Source: Fumia sp045121595
Lineage (GTDB): Bacteria > Bacillota > Clostridia > Oscillospirales > Ruminococcaceae
NCBI GenBank assembly: GCA_045121595.1
Contig: JBGVGI010000092.1
Location: 14,870 to 78,869, forward strand
Direction: 5' to 3'
Length of the DNA: 64,000 bases
Made by a program: the position numbers and the translations under genes. The stretch's first letter is position 1. Each line of letters starts with the position of its first letter. This document shows, one piece after another, positions 16,480 to 23,159 of the stretch. Under the pieces are notes generated by a model that searched no databases, had not been told where the DNA came from, and saw only the letters and a program-made list of their open reading frames with translations.

Positions 16480-17823
16480 ATGGACAGTATAGGGGACTTG
16501 TTACTTAGTCTTGTCATTCTTGTATTGTTAGTAGGAGTTAATGCATTTTTTGCTATGAGTGAACTTGCGATTATTTCGGTAAACTCCAAAAAAATTGAAC
16601 GTATGGCGGAAAGCGGAAGCAAAAAGGCAACGCATCTTTTGGAGCTTGTTTCTTCGGAATCGAGTTTTCTTGCCACCATTCAAGTAGGCGTTACTTTGTC
16701 AGGATTTCTGTCATCGGCTGTTGCAGCTGATAAGTTCGCAGGAATTTTGTCGGAGGCTTTAAGCTTTTTACCGATAACGAAAAGTATTATCGGCGGTATT
16801 TCACTTGTAGTAATCACTTTGATTTTATCATATTTTACACTTATTTTCGGTGAGCTTGTTCCTAAAAGAATAGCTATGAAAAACCCCGAAAAGATTGCGC
16901 TTAAGGTTGCAAATCCCGTTTGGGGTTTCAGTAAAGTTATGAAGTTTTTCGTAGCTTTCTTAGCGGCAAGTACAAACGGCGTTTTGAAAGTAATAGGTCT
17001 TGGCGGAAAAGACAACGAAGAAGCCGTTACCGAAGAAGATATTATGTTGCTTGTCGACGAAGGCGAGGAAACGGGCGCTATCGAACAGCACGAAAAGGAT
17101 ATGATTGAAAATATCCTTCAGTTTGACGATAAAGACGTCAAGGAAATTATGACACCCCGTCCCGATATGGTTATGCTTACTGCGGAAAGCACCGTTGAGG
17201 AAGCACTTAATTTAGTGCGTGAGGAAGGATTTTCCCGTATTCCCGTTTACCGCAAGGACTTTGACGATATCATCGGTATCGTTTACGTAAAAGACCTCAT
17301 CGAGGAATTTTTGAGCGGTAATAAAGAAAAATGTGTTGAAAATCTTTTGAGAAAACCGATTTATATTCCTGAAAGTAAGCTTTGCAGTAAGCTTTTAAAA
17401 GAGCTTCAGGAAGAGAAAATCCATATCGCCATCGTTATCGACGAGTATGGCGGAACTTCAGGCCTTGTTACTATGGAAGACTTGCTTGAAAGTATCGTCG
17501 GCGAAATTGAGGACGAAATGGACGAGGAAGAAAAAGAAATCGAGGAAATCTCGGAAGATACCTATATGGTAGACGGAAAAACCTCTGTTGAAAAGCTTGA
17601 AAAAGAGCTTGGAATTACTCTCCCCGTCGAGGAAGATTTCGACAGTGACACCGTAGCGGGCTGGGTGCTTGAACACCTTGAAACTATCCCCGAAGAGGGC
17701 GAAAAGATAGTTTTGCCCGTTGAAAACGGATTTGAGGTTTCGGTTGAAGAAATGGACGAGCACAGAATTTCTAAAGTCTTAATCCGTAAAACCGAAATAC
17801 CTGTAGAAACAACTGAGGAATAA
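16480..17823 (+). CDS. CNNM/CorC-type hemolysin family membrane protein
   Basis: The 447-residue protein has an N-terminal DUF21/CNNM transmembrane domain (about 1-190, four hydrophobic segments, with NAFFAMSELAI and FGELVPKRIAMKNPEKIA), a CBS pair (about 210-330, including IMTPRPDMVML and AIVIDEYGGTSGLVTMEDLLE), and a C-terminal CorC_HlyC domain (about 350-435). The family is linked to magnesium or other divalent-metal transport; the old hemolysin name is misleading. The start has only a weak GGGA ribosome site, and a three-codon ORF (ATG GGA ATT TAA) lies between AAAGG and the true start, so translation may be controlled. Confidence 0.94.
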   Translation: MDSIGDLLLSLVILVLLVGVNAFFAMSELAIISVNSKKIERMAESGSKKATHLLELVSSESSFLATIQVGVTLSGFLSSAVAADKFAGILSEALSFLPITKSIIGGISLVVITLILSYFTLIFGELVPKRIAMKNPEKIALKVANPVWGFSKVMKFFVAFLAASTNGVLKVIGLGGKDNEEAVTEEDIMLLVDEGEETGAIEQHEKDMIENILQFDDKDVKEIMTPRPDMVMLTAESTVEEALNLVREEGFSRIPVYRKDFDDIIGIVYVKDLIEEFLSGNKEKCVENLLRKPIYIPESKLCSKLLKELQEEKIHIAIVIDEYGGTSGLVTMEDLLESIVGEIEDEMDEEEKEIEEISEDTYMVDGKTSVEKLEKELGITLPVEEDFDSDTVAGWVLEHLETIPEEGEKIVLPVENGFEVSVEEMDEHRISKVLIRKTEIPVETTEE

Positions 17824-17826
17824 TAA

Positions 17827-17863
17827 AAACCTGCAAGTTTTCTTAAACTTGCAGGTTTATTTT
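17827..17863. terminator. Bidirectional terminator
   Basis: Perfect 14-base arms (17827-17840 and 17845-17858, AAACCTGCAAGTTT and complement) with a TCTT loop are followed by TATTTTTT. The stop of the convergent XRE gene lies inside the right arm. Confidence 0.92.
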
Positions 17864-18060
17864 TTGGTGAATTCTTTACCCGTTATGAGATAGTTTATTG
17901 ATACGTTGAAATATTCGGACATTTTGACAAGCATAGTAAGTGACGGCTCTCTTTTTCCGTTTTCATAATGAGAAAGAGCTTCTCTTGAGATATTAAGATC
18001 TAACGCCACCTTTAACTGATTTAAATTTTTCTGTTTTCGTATTTCTTTTAAACCTTTCAC
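17857..18060 (-). CDS. XRE-family transcriptional regulator (67 aa)
   Basis: The 67-residue protein is essentially one Cro/C1-type helix-turn-helix: LKEIRKQKNLNQLKVALDLN, then ISREALSHYENGKREPS, then LTMLVKMSEYFNVSINYLITG. It starts at a GTG with GAGGG 7 bases upstream. It diverges from the two small genes at 18155 and 18532, and the shared 95-base intergenic region holds two large palindromes, so it most likely represses the divergent unit and itself. Phage, plasmid-stability and small chromosomal modules all use such regulators. Confidence 0.9.
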   Translation of the reverse strand: MKGLKEIRKQKNLNQLKVALDLNISREALSHYENGKREPSLTMLVKMSEYFNVSINYLITGKEFTKK

Positions 18061-18072
18061 TTCATCACCCTC

Positions 18073-18101
18073 TTGACATTATTGTAACAATTTGTTACAA
18101 T
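18073..18101 (+). promoter_or_regulatory. Promoter of the 18.1-kb module
   Basis: TTGACA at 18073-18078 and TACAAT at 18096-18101 are separated by 17 bases. The spacer and -10 box lie within the first palindrome described next, so a bound repressor would block polymerase. Confidence 0.75.
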
Positions 18102-18131
18102 AATAATGTTACATATTGTAACATTATTATT
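18078..18131. promoter_or_regulatory. Twin palindromic operator
   Basis: Palindrome 1 spans 18078-18104 (13-base arms around one central T, core TTGTAACAA-T-TTGTTACAA). Palindrome 2 spans 18099-18131 (15-base arms around TAT, core TGTTACA-TAT-TGTAACA). Both share the half-site TGTAACA. The first covers the spacer and -10 box of the rightward promoter, and the second covers the expected start of transcription. The perfect symmetry and their position next to the XRE gene support operator function; binding is inferred. Confidence 0.8.
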
Positions 18132-18154
18132 GGTGGTTATTATAGGAGGTTAAA

Positions 18155-18529
18155 ATGAGTATTTTGGACAAGGGTATTGATATGTTTGTCAATAAGGTTA
18201 CCGGAAAAGAAACTGTAAGGATTGAACCGGAACAACTGATGAATATGGTAAAAGAGAAATTTATCTCTGAAGCTGATGAAAAAGAATTCAAAAAGCTTAA
18301 GAAAATGTCAAGAGGTCCGATAATTGGAAAAGAAATCATTTCGAAAAATGGAAGGTATTCATTTGTGGTTGGCTCTGGAGACGTTTTAGGGTTAGAAAGG
18401 ACAGTGTGGGTACAAGACCTTGAAGATAAATGTTTTTATCAGATTTATGATAGAAAATGGAGAAAGTTCAAAAAATTATTCATCAAAGCATTGAATGAAG
18501 AAATTATTAATAAGAGAAGAGGTAATTAA
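18155..18529 (+). CDS. Unknown 124-residue protein under XRE control
   Basis: I do not recognise this protein. It has no signal peptide or membrane helix. Residues 20-60 are helical and charged (EADEKEFKKLKKM), residues 60-90 look like a small beta-sheet region with alternating hydrophobic residues (RYSFVVGSGDVLGLERTVWV), and the C-terminus is very basic (DRKWRKFKKLF, then NKRRGN). The ATG follows TAGGAGG by 7 bases. It is transcribed from the palindrome-bearing promoter and is followed 2 bases later by a small membrane protein, which suggests that the two work together. The local sequence is more AT-rich than the neighbouring core genes. Confidence 0.75.
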   Translation: MSILDKGIDMFVNKVTGKETVRIEPEQLMNMVKEKFISEADEKEFKKLKKMSRGPIIGKEIISKNGRYSFVVGSGDVLGLERTVWVQDLEDKCFYQIYDRKWRKFKKLFIKALNEEIINKRRGN

Positions 18530-18531
18530 TT

Positions 18532-18726
18532 TTGGAAATTATTGGTGGAATTATTTTAATAATATATTTAGTGGCTGGATATTGGGCTACGGGAAAAACA
18601 ATTTACGCTAATAAAATTGTTATTTGTGCACCAGGACAGTTGTTTATAAGAAAACTTGCTATAGGGCTCATTTTTGGTATGTTTTTAATACCAATAGCTT
18701 TAATCAGAAAAATATTTGGAATTTAA
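18532..18726 (+). CDS. Small two-helix membrane protein (64 aa), unknown
   Basis: The ORF starts at TTG, 2 bases after the stop of the 124-residue gene, with AGAGG about 11 bases upstream. The product has two hydrophobic segments (about 3-20, and 42-60) with a short polar loop containing TGKTIYANK. No family is recognised. It is the last gene of the XRE-controlled unit, closed by the terminator at 18759. A toxin-like or accessory membrane role is possible but unsupported. Confidence 0.65.
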   Translation: MEIIGGIILIIYLVAGYWATGKTIYANKIVICAPGQLFIRKLAIGLIFGMFLIPIALIRKIFGI

Positions 18727-18758
18727 ATATTAAAATTAACAATATCCACGCAATATTA

Positions 18759-18788
18759 AAAAGGACAATGCGTTTGCATTGTCCTTTT
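18759..18788 (+). terminator. Terminator of the XRE-controlled unit
   Basis: Perfect 13-base arms (18759-18771 and 18776-18788, AAAAGGACAATGC and complement) with a GTTT loop end in TTTTCT. Confidence 0.9.
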
Positions 18789-18794
18789 CTATTA

Positions 18795-18902
18795 GCCTCC
18801 CTCTGACGAGGGAGGTGGATTTTGCGCAGCAAAAGACGGAGGGAGAGAATTTTACTACCCCTCAGTCGGCTTGCACCGACAGCTCCCCTGACAAGGGGAG
18901 CC
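18795..18902. repeat. Two inverted copies of a GC-rich hairpin repeat
   Basis: Copy A (18795-18847, + orientation) opens with CCTCCCTC-TGAC-GAGGGAGG, has an inner TTTTGC/GCAAAA hairpin, and ends GGAGGGAGAG. Copy B (18858-18902, opposite orientation) reads in reverse complement GGCTCCCCTTGTCAGGGGAG, then CTGTCGG...CCGACTGAGGGG. Both match the pattern seen at 34496-34545: hairpin, CTGTC, variable hairpin, GACTGAGGG. They are non-coding and sit between the two terminators, outside transcribed units. Confidence 0.85.
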
Positions 18903-18911
18903 TTAAACAAA

Positions 18912-18938
18912 AAAGGACTTCCTTTTTGGAAGTCCTTT
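18912..18938 (-). terminator. Terminator of ddl
   Basis: Perfect 11-base arms AAAGGACTTCC and GGAAGTCCTTT surround a 5-base loop. On the minus strand the stem is followed by TTTTGTTT. It lies about 30 bases after the ddl stop. Confidence 0.88.
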
Positions 18939-18970
18939 GAATTATATCGCGGTATTGCGTAGTAATACCA

Positions 18971-20152
18971 TTACAGTTTTCCTTTTGAGCCGCCGAGTTT
19001 GACACCTGATAAGATGTTAGTATCAAACGAATAGGAGATGTTTTCGTTTTCGCGTTCGCGTTTTAAGGCAAGCTTTACAAGTCTGTCGAGTAAGTCCTTG
19101 TATTTTACGCCCGTCGCTTCCCAGAGGTAGAAAGCAAGAGAACCGGGGGTTGTGTTGATTTCGTTTACGTAAACCTTGTTTTCGCTTGTGTCAATCATAA
19201 AGTCGATTCTGGAAACCCCATTACAACCGAGTGCTTTGAAGGTTTCAACTGCGAGGGTTTGAATCTCTGCCTTGACGTTATCGGGAATATCTGCAGGGAG
19301 TTTTCGTTTGAGGTCTGTCATACCCTTTGAGCCTTCGTTTTTAGAACCACTCATATATTTGTCTTCGTAGCTTAAAATCTCGTCGGAGCCGATAGGTTCT
19401 TCACATTCGGATGCGATAGCTTCTTCGTAGTCACCCAAAACTGCACAGTTTATTTCACGCAGGTTTGTGATAGCTTTTTCAACAAGTACGTCTTTCGCAA
19501 ACTGGAAAGCATAGTCAAGCGCTTCTTCTAAAGAATCACGGTCAGACGCTTTTTTAATACCGACACTTGAGCCTAAGTTAATCGGTTTTACGATAACGGG
19601 GTAGCCTGACATCTTTTCAACCTTTTCAATAAAAGCGTCGGGGTCTTTGCGGTATTTTTTGCAGTCACATTTAACGCAGTCCAAAACGGGAATATCATTC
19701 TCTTTAAGAATGGTTTTCATAATATATTTATCCATTCCGACAGCAGAAGAAGTAACGTCACAGAAAGCAAAGGGGATTTTTAAAGTTTTAAGATAGCCCT
19801 GCAAGGTGCCGTCTTCAACGTTTGTGCCGTGAACTACGGGGAAAGCAACGTCGATGTAATCAAGCTCATTGTTGCCGAACTTCTTAAAGGGGTATCTTAT
19901 GAGCTTAAGCTTGTTATCTTCGTTAACAAGGATAACCTTATTGCTCTTTTTGAGCAAAGCGGGGATATTTTTATATGCTTCAATATTGCCGATATCCTCA
20001 CCGATATAAAAGTCGTTGTTTTTGCTTAAGTAGATAGGAACGATATCGTATTTTTCACGATCAAAATTGTTTGCAGCCTGAAGTGCCGAGATGATGGAAA
20101 CCTCGTGTTCAACAGTCATACCGCCAAAAATCACACCGATTCTGATTTTCAT
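18971..20152 (-). CDS. ddl: D-alanine--D-alanine ligase
   Basis: The 393-residue ATP-grasp enzyme makes the D-Ala-D-Ala dipeptide for peptidoglycan. Visible family motifs are GGMTVEHEVSIISA at the N-terminus, VKPINLGSSVGI in the ATP-grasp lid, SEDKY-type loop (SYEDKYMSGSKNEGSKGM), and the metal site VNEINTTPGS. The loop has the Tyr/Lys pattern expected of a Ddl rather than a vancomycin-resistance D-lactate ligase, though specificity is an inference. A GTG at 20161 would extend the gene by 3 codons, but the ATG at 20152 is better spaced from AAGGGTGG. It follows the MurF-like ligase whose substrate it makes, 15 bases downstream. Confidence 0.95.
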   Translation of the reverse strand: MKIRIGVIFGGMTVEHEVSIISALQAANNFDREKYDIVPIYLSKNNDFYIGEDIGNIEAYKNIPALLKKSNKVILVNEDNKLKLIRYPFKKFGNNELDYIDVAFPVVHGTNVEDGTLQGYLKTLKIPFAFCDVTSSAVGMDKYIMKTILKENDIPVLDCVKCDCKKYRKDPDAFIEKVEKMSGYPVIVKPINLGSSVGIKKASDRDSLEEALDYAFQFAKDVLVEKAITNLREINCAVLGDYEEAIASECEEPIGSDEILSYEDKYMSGSKNEGSKGMTDLKRKLPADIPDNVKAEIQTLAVETFKALGCNGVSRIDFMIDTSENKVYVNEINTTPGSLAFYLWEATGVKYKDLLDRLVKLALKRERENENISYSFDTNILSGVKLGGSKGKL

Positions 20153-20167
20153 TACAGCCACCCTTTC

Positions 20168-21706
20168 TTAGTAGTTGTCGGGAAGATCGTTTTCAAGCAA
20201 AACAATTTTCTGCAAATCACCCGATTTTATATTTTCAACTGATTTTAATGCGTTGTTAAGGTTTGTTGCCACGATAACTTTTTCTTTATCATAGCCAGTA
20301 CTCAGAATACCTTCGTAAATGCTTTTTGTCTGTTTTTCACCGACTAAAACGATATAGTCGCAGACTTCTGCTGCCTGAGTTCCGAAAATGAAGTTGCATT
20401 CGTCTTGTTTTTCGCCGAGCTCAATCATACCCGGAGTAACGAGAATTTTCATACCATTAAACTGTGAGAGAGTATCGAGTGCCGCTTTTGCGCCACTGGG
20501 GTTTGAGTTATAAGCGTCGTCAATAATGAGAGCTTTGTTGCCTTTGATAAGCTGTAAACGGTGGGGAACACTTTCTAAAAGCTTTGTCTGATAAATAAGG
20601 TCGTCAACGGGAACACCGAGAGTATGTGCAACTGCAATAGCACCTGCAATATTAAGTACGTTGTGGGCACCGATAAGACGGGTTGTGAAGGTGTGTTCCG
20701 AATTATCAATTATCATTTTAAAGGTTGAGCCTTTGTCGGAAACAGTAATATCAAACGGCTTGTAGTCACAATCGGATTCAATTCCGTATCTTACGCATTT
20801 TTGTAAAACGGACTGACGGCTTATATATTCGTTGTCGTTATTTAAAAATACAATGCCGTCACGGTTTGTAGCATCGGCAAGTTCAAATTTTGTTAAGATT
20901 ACGTTTTCGATAGTCTTAAAGCTTTCAAGATGCTGAGGACCGATGGAAGTGATAACGCCAAAGTCGGGATTTACAATATCACAGATTTCTTTGATATCAC
21001 CAACGTTTTTGGCACCCATTTCGCAGATAAAAAATTCGTGAGTAGCTTTAAGTGAAGTTCTGATAGTCTTAACAACACCTAAAGTTGTATTGAAGCTTTC
21101 GGGAGTCATAAGCACGTTGTATTTTGCAGAAAGAAGCTTTTTGAGGAAGAATTTAACACTCGTTTTTCCGTAGCTTCCCGTAACGCCGATTACTTTAAGG
21201 TCGGGGCTTTGCTCAATCATCTTTTTTGCGTCGTTTATATAATAGTTGTTGATGGATTTTTCAATGGGTTTGTTAATAAAGTTTGAAAGAAGTACCATAA
21301 GCGGAGCGATAAAGAGAATAATCGGTAATATCCATAAAGCTTTTATAAAAGCAGCAATAGCAGTTATAACTGCAACTAAAACTGCAAGAGTTACTATCAT
21401 TCTTTTTACGCGGTTTGTGTATACAAGAGGTTTCTTTGCTTTTTTCGGGAGATTTAAAAATCCACCGAGTACAAATAAAACTGTTGCAACGATTTTGCCG
21501 ACAAGTCCGAAGAAAAGGGCAATTAGTGCGACGATAGACGTAAGGTTTTTGCCTATAATTGCCGAAGCAAAATTATCTTTCAGCCATTTTCTCTGTTCGT
21601 GCGGTTTGTAGGAATTGAGCTGAAACATATGAAGAAAGTATATAGCAAGAATAAAGAAGTTAAAAACAAAGGAAACGACAGTTGTTGCCAGAAAAACAGT
21701 ATTCAT
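20168..21706 (-). CDS. Membrane-anchored MurF-like D-Ala-D-Ala-adding ligase
   Basis: The 512-residue protein has a membrane domain (helices at about 5-27, 54-85, 103-122, 123-142) followed by a Mur ligase central domain with the ATP loop GVTGSYGKTS at 174-183 and a C-terminal domain containing DDAYNSNPSGAKAAL, a MurF hallmark. MurF adds D-Ala-D-Ala to UDP-MurNAc-tripeptide. The usual MurF N-terminal substrate domain (about 100 soluble residues before the ATP loop) is not visible; only about 30 residues separate the last helix from the ATP loop. Adjacency to ddl supports a MurF role. The alternative is a Mur-ligase paralogue acting on a lipid-linked precursor. Confidence 0.85.
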   Translation of the reverse strand: MNTVFLATTVVSFVFNFFILAIYFLHMFQLNSYKPHEQRKWLKDNFASAIIGKNLTSIVALIALFFGLVGKIVATVLFVLGGFLNLPKKAKKPLVYTNRVKRMIVTLAVLVAVITAIAAFIKALWILPIILFIAPLMVLLSNFINKPIEKSINNYYINDAKKMIEQSPDLKVIGVTGSYGKTSVKFFLKKLLSAKYNVLMTPESFNTTLGVVKTIRTSLKATHEFFICEMGAKNVGDIKEICDIVNPDFGVITSIGPQHLESFKTIENVILTKFELADATNRDGIVFLNNDNEYISRQSVLQKCVRYGIESDCDYKPFDITVSDKGSTFKMIIDNSEHTFTTRLIGAHNVLNIAGAIAVAHTLGVPVDDLIYQTKLLESVPHRLQLIKGNKALIIDDAYNSNPSGAKAALDTLSQFNGMKILVTPGMIELGEKQDECNFIFGTQAAEVCDYIVLVGEKQTKSIYEGILSTGYDKEKVIVATNLNNALKSVENIKSGDLQKIVLLENDLPDNY

Positions 21707-21724
21707 TATGAAAAGTTCCTTTCG

Positions 21725-22513
21725 TTATTCGGTGGGAATCTGCAAAAATGAGCCGAGAACACGTCTTACCGTACCCCAGTTTTCAAGATAGGAATAATGT
21801 CCGGCACCTTTAACTGTGACAAGCCCTGCGTCAGGAATAAGTTTTTCCATTGTCTGCCCGTCGGAAAGGGGAGTTGCAGTATCGTTTTCACCCCAGATAA
21901 GTAATGCGGGAACTTTTATATTGGGTAAGAGAGGCTCCAAATCCTCGTTTACAACCTTAACCAAAGTTTCACGCATAACGGGGGTGGCGTTAAGATAGTC
22001 GGCAGAGCCGTGTTTGGTTCTTAAGTTTTCAAGCGCATCGGGGAAGAGCGTTTGCATAAGCGGAATACTTAAAACTTTTCTTCCGATTTTATAAGTGCGC
22101 TGACGGATTTTCTTTTTAAGAGTTTTTTTAGGGATAATTCCCGCACTGTCTATAAGAATGAGTTTTGTAAGTTCAAAAGGAAGATTTTCTCTGTTTGCGA
22201 TTTTTATTGATACCCTTCCGCCGTGGGAGTGTCCCATGAGAAGAGCTTTTTTAATTCCCATAGCTTCGATGAATTCAAGTACGAAATCCGCAAAATCATC
22301 AACAGTAAGAGATTTTTTAGGCTCTTCACTCTCGCCAAATCCCGGCATATCAAGAGCGTAAACTTTTCTTTTGGTTGACACAAAGTTTATGATGTTTTCA
22401 TAAAGCGTAATATTTGCACCCCAACCGTGGAGAAGCACCACTGCCTCGTCACAGTCGTTTTCAATGCCCTTTGCAACGTAATTTATCTTAAGGTTTTTTA
22501 TCACTGTATGCAA
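21725..22513 (-). CDS. Alpha/beta hydrolase
   Basis: The 262-residue protein has the alpha/beta hydrolase fold: oxyanion region LLHGWGANITLYE, nucleophile elbow GHSHGG, acid in WGENDTATP, and catalytic His in GAGHYSYLE. A lid of basic residues follows the nucleophile (KKTLKKKIRQRTYKIGRK). There is no signal peptide. I chose the TTG at 22513, which has AAAGGAG 7 bases upstream, over a GTG 10 codons earlier. It precedes the MurF-like gene by 18 bases and ddl beyond, so it is likely in the same operon; the substrate is unknown. Confidence 0.9.
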   Translation of the reverse strand: MHTVIKNLKINYVAKGIENDCDEAVVLLHGWGANITLYENIINFVSTKRKVYALDMPGFGESEEPKKSLTVDDFADFVLEFIEAMGIKKALLMGHSHGGRVSIKIANRENLPFELTKLILIDSAGIIPKKTLKKKIRQRTYKIGRKVLSIPLMQTLFPDALENLRTKHGSADYLNATPVMRETLVKVVNEDLEPLLPNIKVPALLIWGENDTATPLSDGQTMEKLIPDAGLVTVKGAGHYSYLENWGTVRRVLGSFLQIPTE

Positions 22514-22632
22514 ATATATCACTCCTTTGTATTTTGTATTCACAGTGCTTTAAAAATAGCACCAAAACCACATTTAAGTATACCGCTTTTTAAGGTGCCT
22601 TGTCAAGTGAAACAAGGGGTCAAAGAAAAATA

Positions 22633-22665
22633 AAAAAGACAGATTTCATAAGAAATCTGTCTTTT
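22633..22665 (-). terminator. Terminator of tRNA-Lys
   Basis: Perfect 15-base arms (AAAAAGACAGATTTC and complement) with a 4-base loop lie immediately after the CCA end on the minus strand and finish in TTTTTT. Confidence 0.88.
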
Positions 22666-22741
22666 TGGTGATCCACCGGAGATTCGAACTCCGGACCCTT
22701 TGATTAAAAGTCAAATGCTCTGCCAGCTGAGCTAGTGGATC
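22666..22741 (-). tRNA. tRNA-Lys (anticodon UUU)
   Basis: The minus strand folds as a full cloverleaf of 76 bases including an encoded CCA. The acceptor arms are GATCCAC and GTGGATC with discriminator A, the D arm is GCTC...GAGC, the anticodon stem is TTTGA/TCAAA with loop CTTTTAA (anticodon TTT), and the T arm is CCGGAGTTCGAATCTCCGG. It is a single tRNA with its own terminator. Confidence 0.98.
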
Positions 22742-22854
22742 ATCTCGTTTTTTGAACGCTAAATTATTATATCAAATCAAAATTCATTTGTCAACAGTAA
22801 TTTTCAATTTTTACTAAAATAATAATTTTACTTGTAAAACAAAAAAGATTTTTG

Positions 22855-23157
22855 TCACAAACGATAAAAAATATCGAGTTTATCGGTGATATATTTTGAA
22901 ATTACAGTAGTTACAGGGATATACTGAGGGCCTTTTTCAAAGAAATTCGTCATTTTTTTAGTACTGTTACGGGACAAAAGAACCTCTTCTCCGCAAAATA
23001 TAATAATATAATGCTCCCCGTTTTCGGAAATTCTCAGAGAAACGGGGGAGCTTATCGGAGTTAAAGCGGATTTTGTGCGGTATCCCGCCACCAAAAATCC
23101 GCTTAGCGTCATAATTATTACAAACGAGGACAAAAATGCAAAGATAAATTTACGCAA
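22855..23157 (-). CDS. Membrane-anchored 100-residue protein coupled to spoIIP
   Basis: I do not recognise the family. An N-terminal hydrophobic segment (MRKFIFAFLSSFVIIMTLSG) is a signal anchor or uncleaved signal peptide. The extracytoplasmic part has a beta-strand-like stretch (HYIIIFCGEEVLLSR) and a single Cys. The start is a TTG 2 bases after the spoIIP stop, with AAGGAG inside the end of spoIIP at 7-base spacing, so the two are translationally coupled. A role with SpoIIP in septal peptidoglycan remodelling is only an inference from position. Confidence 0.75.
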   Translation of the reverse strand: MRKFIFAFLSSFVIIMTLSGFLVAGYRTKSALTPISSPVSLRISENGEHYIIIFCGEEVLLSRNSTKKMTNFFEKGPQYIPVTTVISKYITDKLDIFYRL

Positions 23158-23159
23158 GG

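Noticed and set aside
18155..18726. A toxin-antitoxin pair
   Set aside because: The context fits, but neither protein shows a known toxin or antitoxin family, and the regulator is on the opposite strand with its own gene.
18795..18902. Possible CRISPR array or attachment site
   Set aside because: Only two copies in opposite orientation with no spacer periodicity; the pattern fits dispersed hairpin repeats.
18704..18910. A 68-codon minus-strand ORF across the hairpin repeats near 18.8 kb
   Set aside because: It lies over a terminator and two repeats and has no family or ribosome site.
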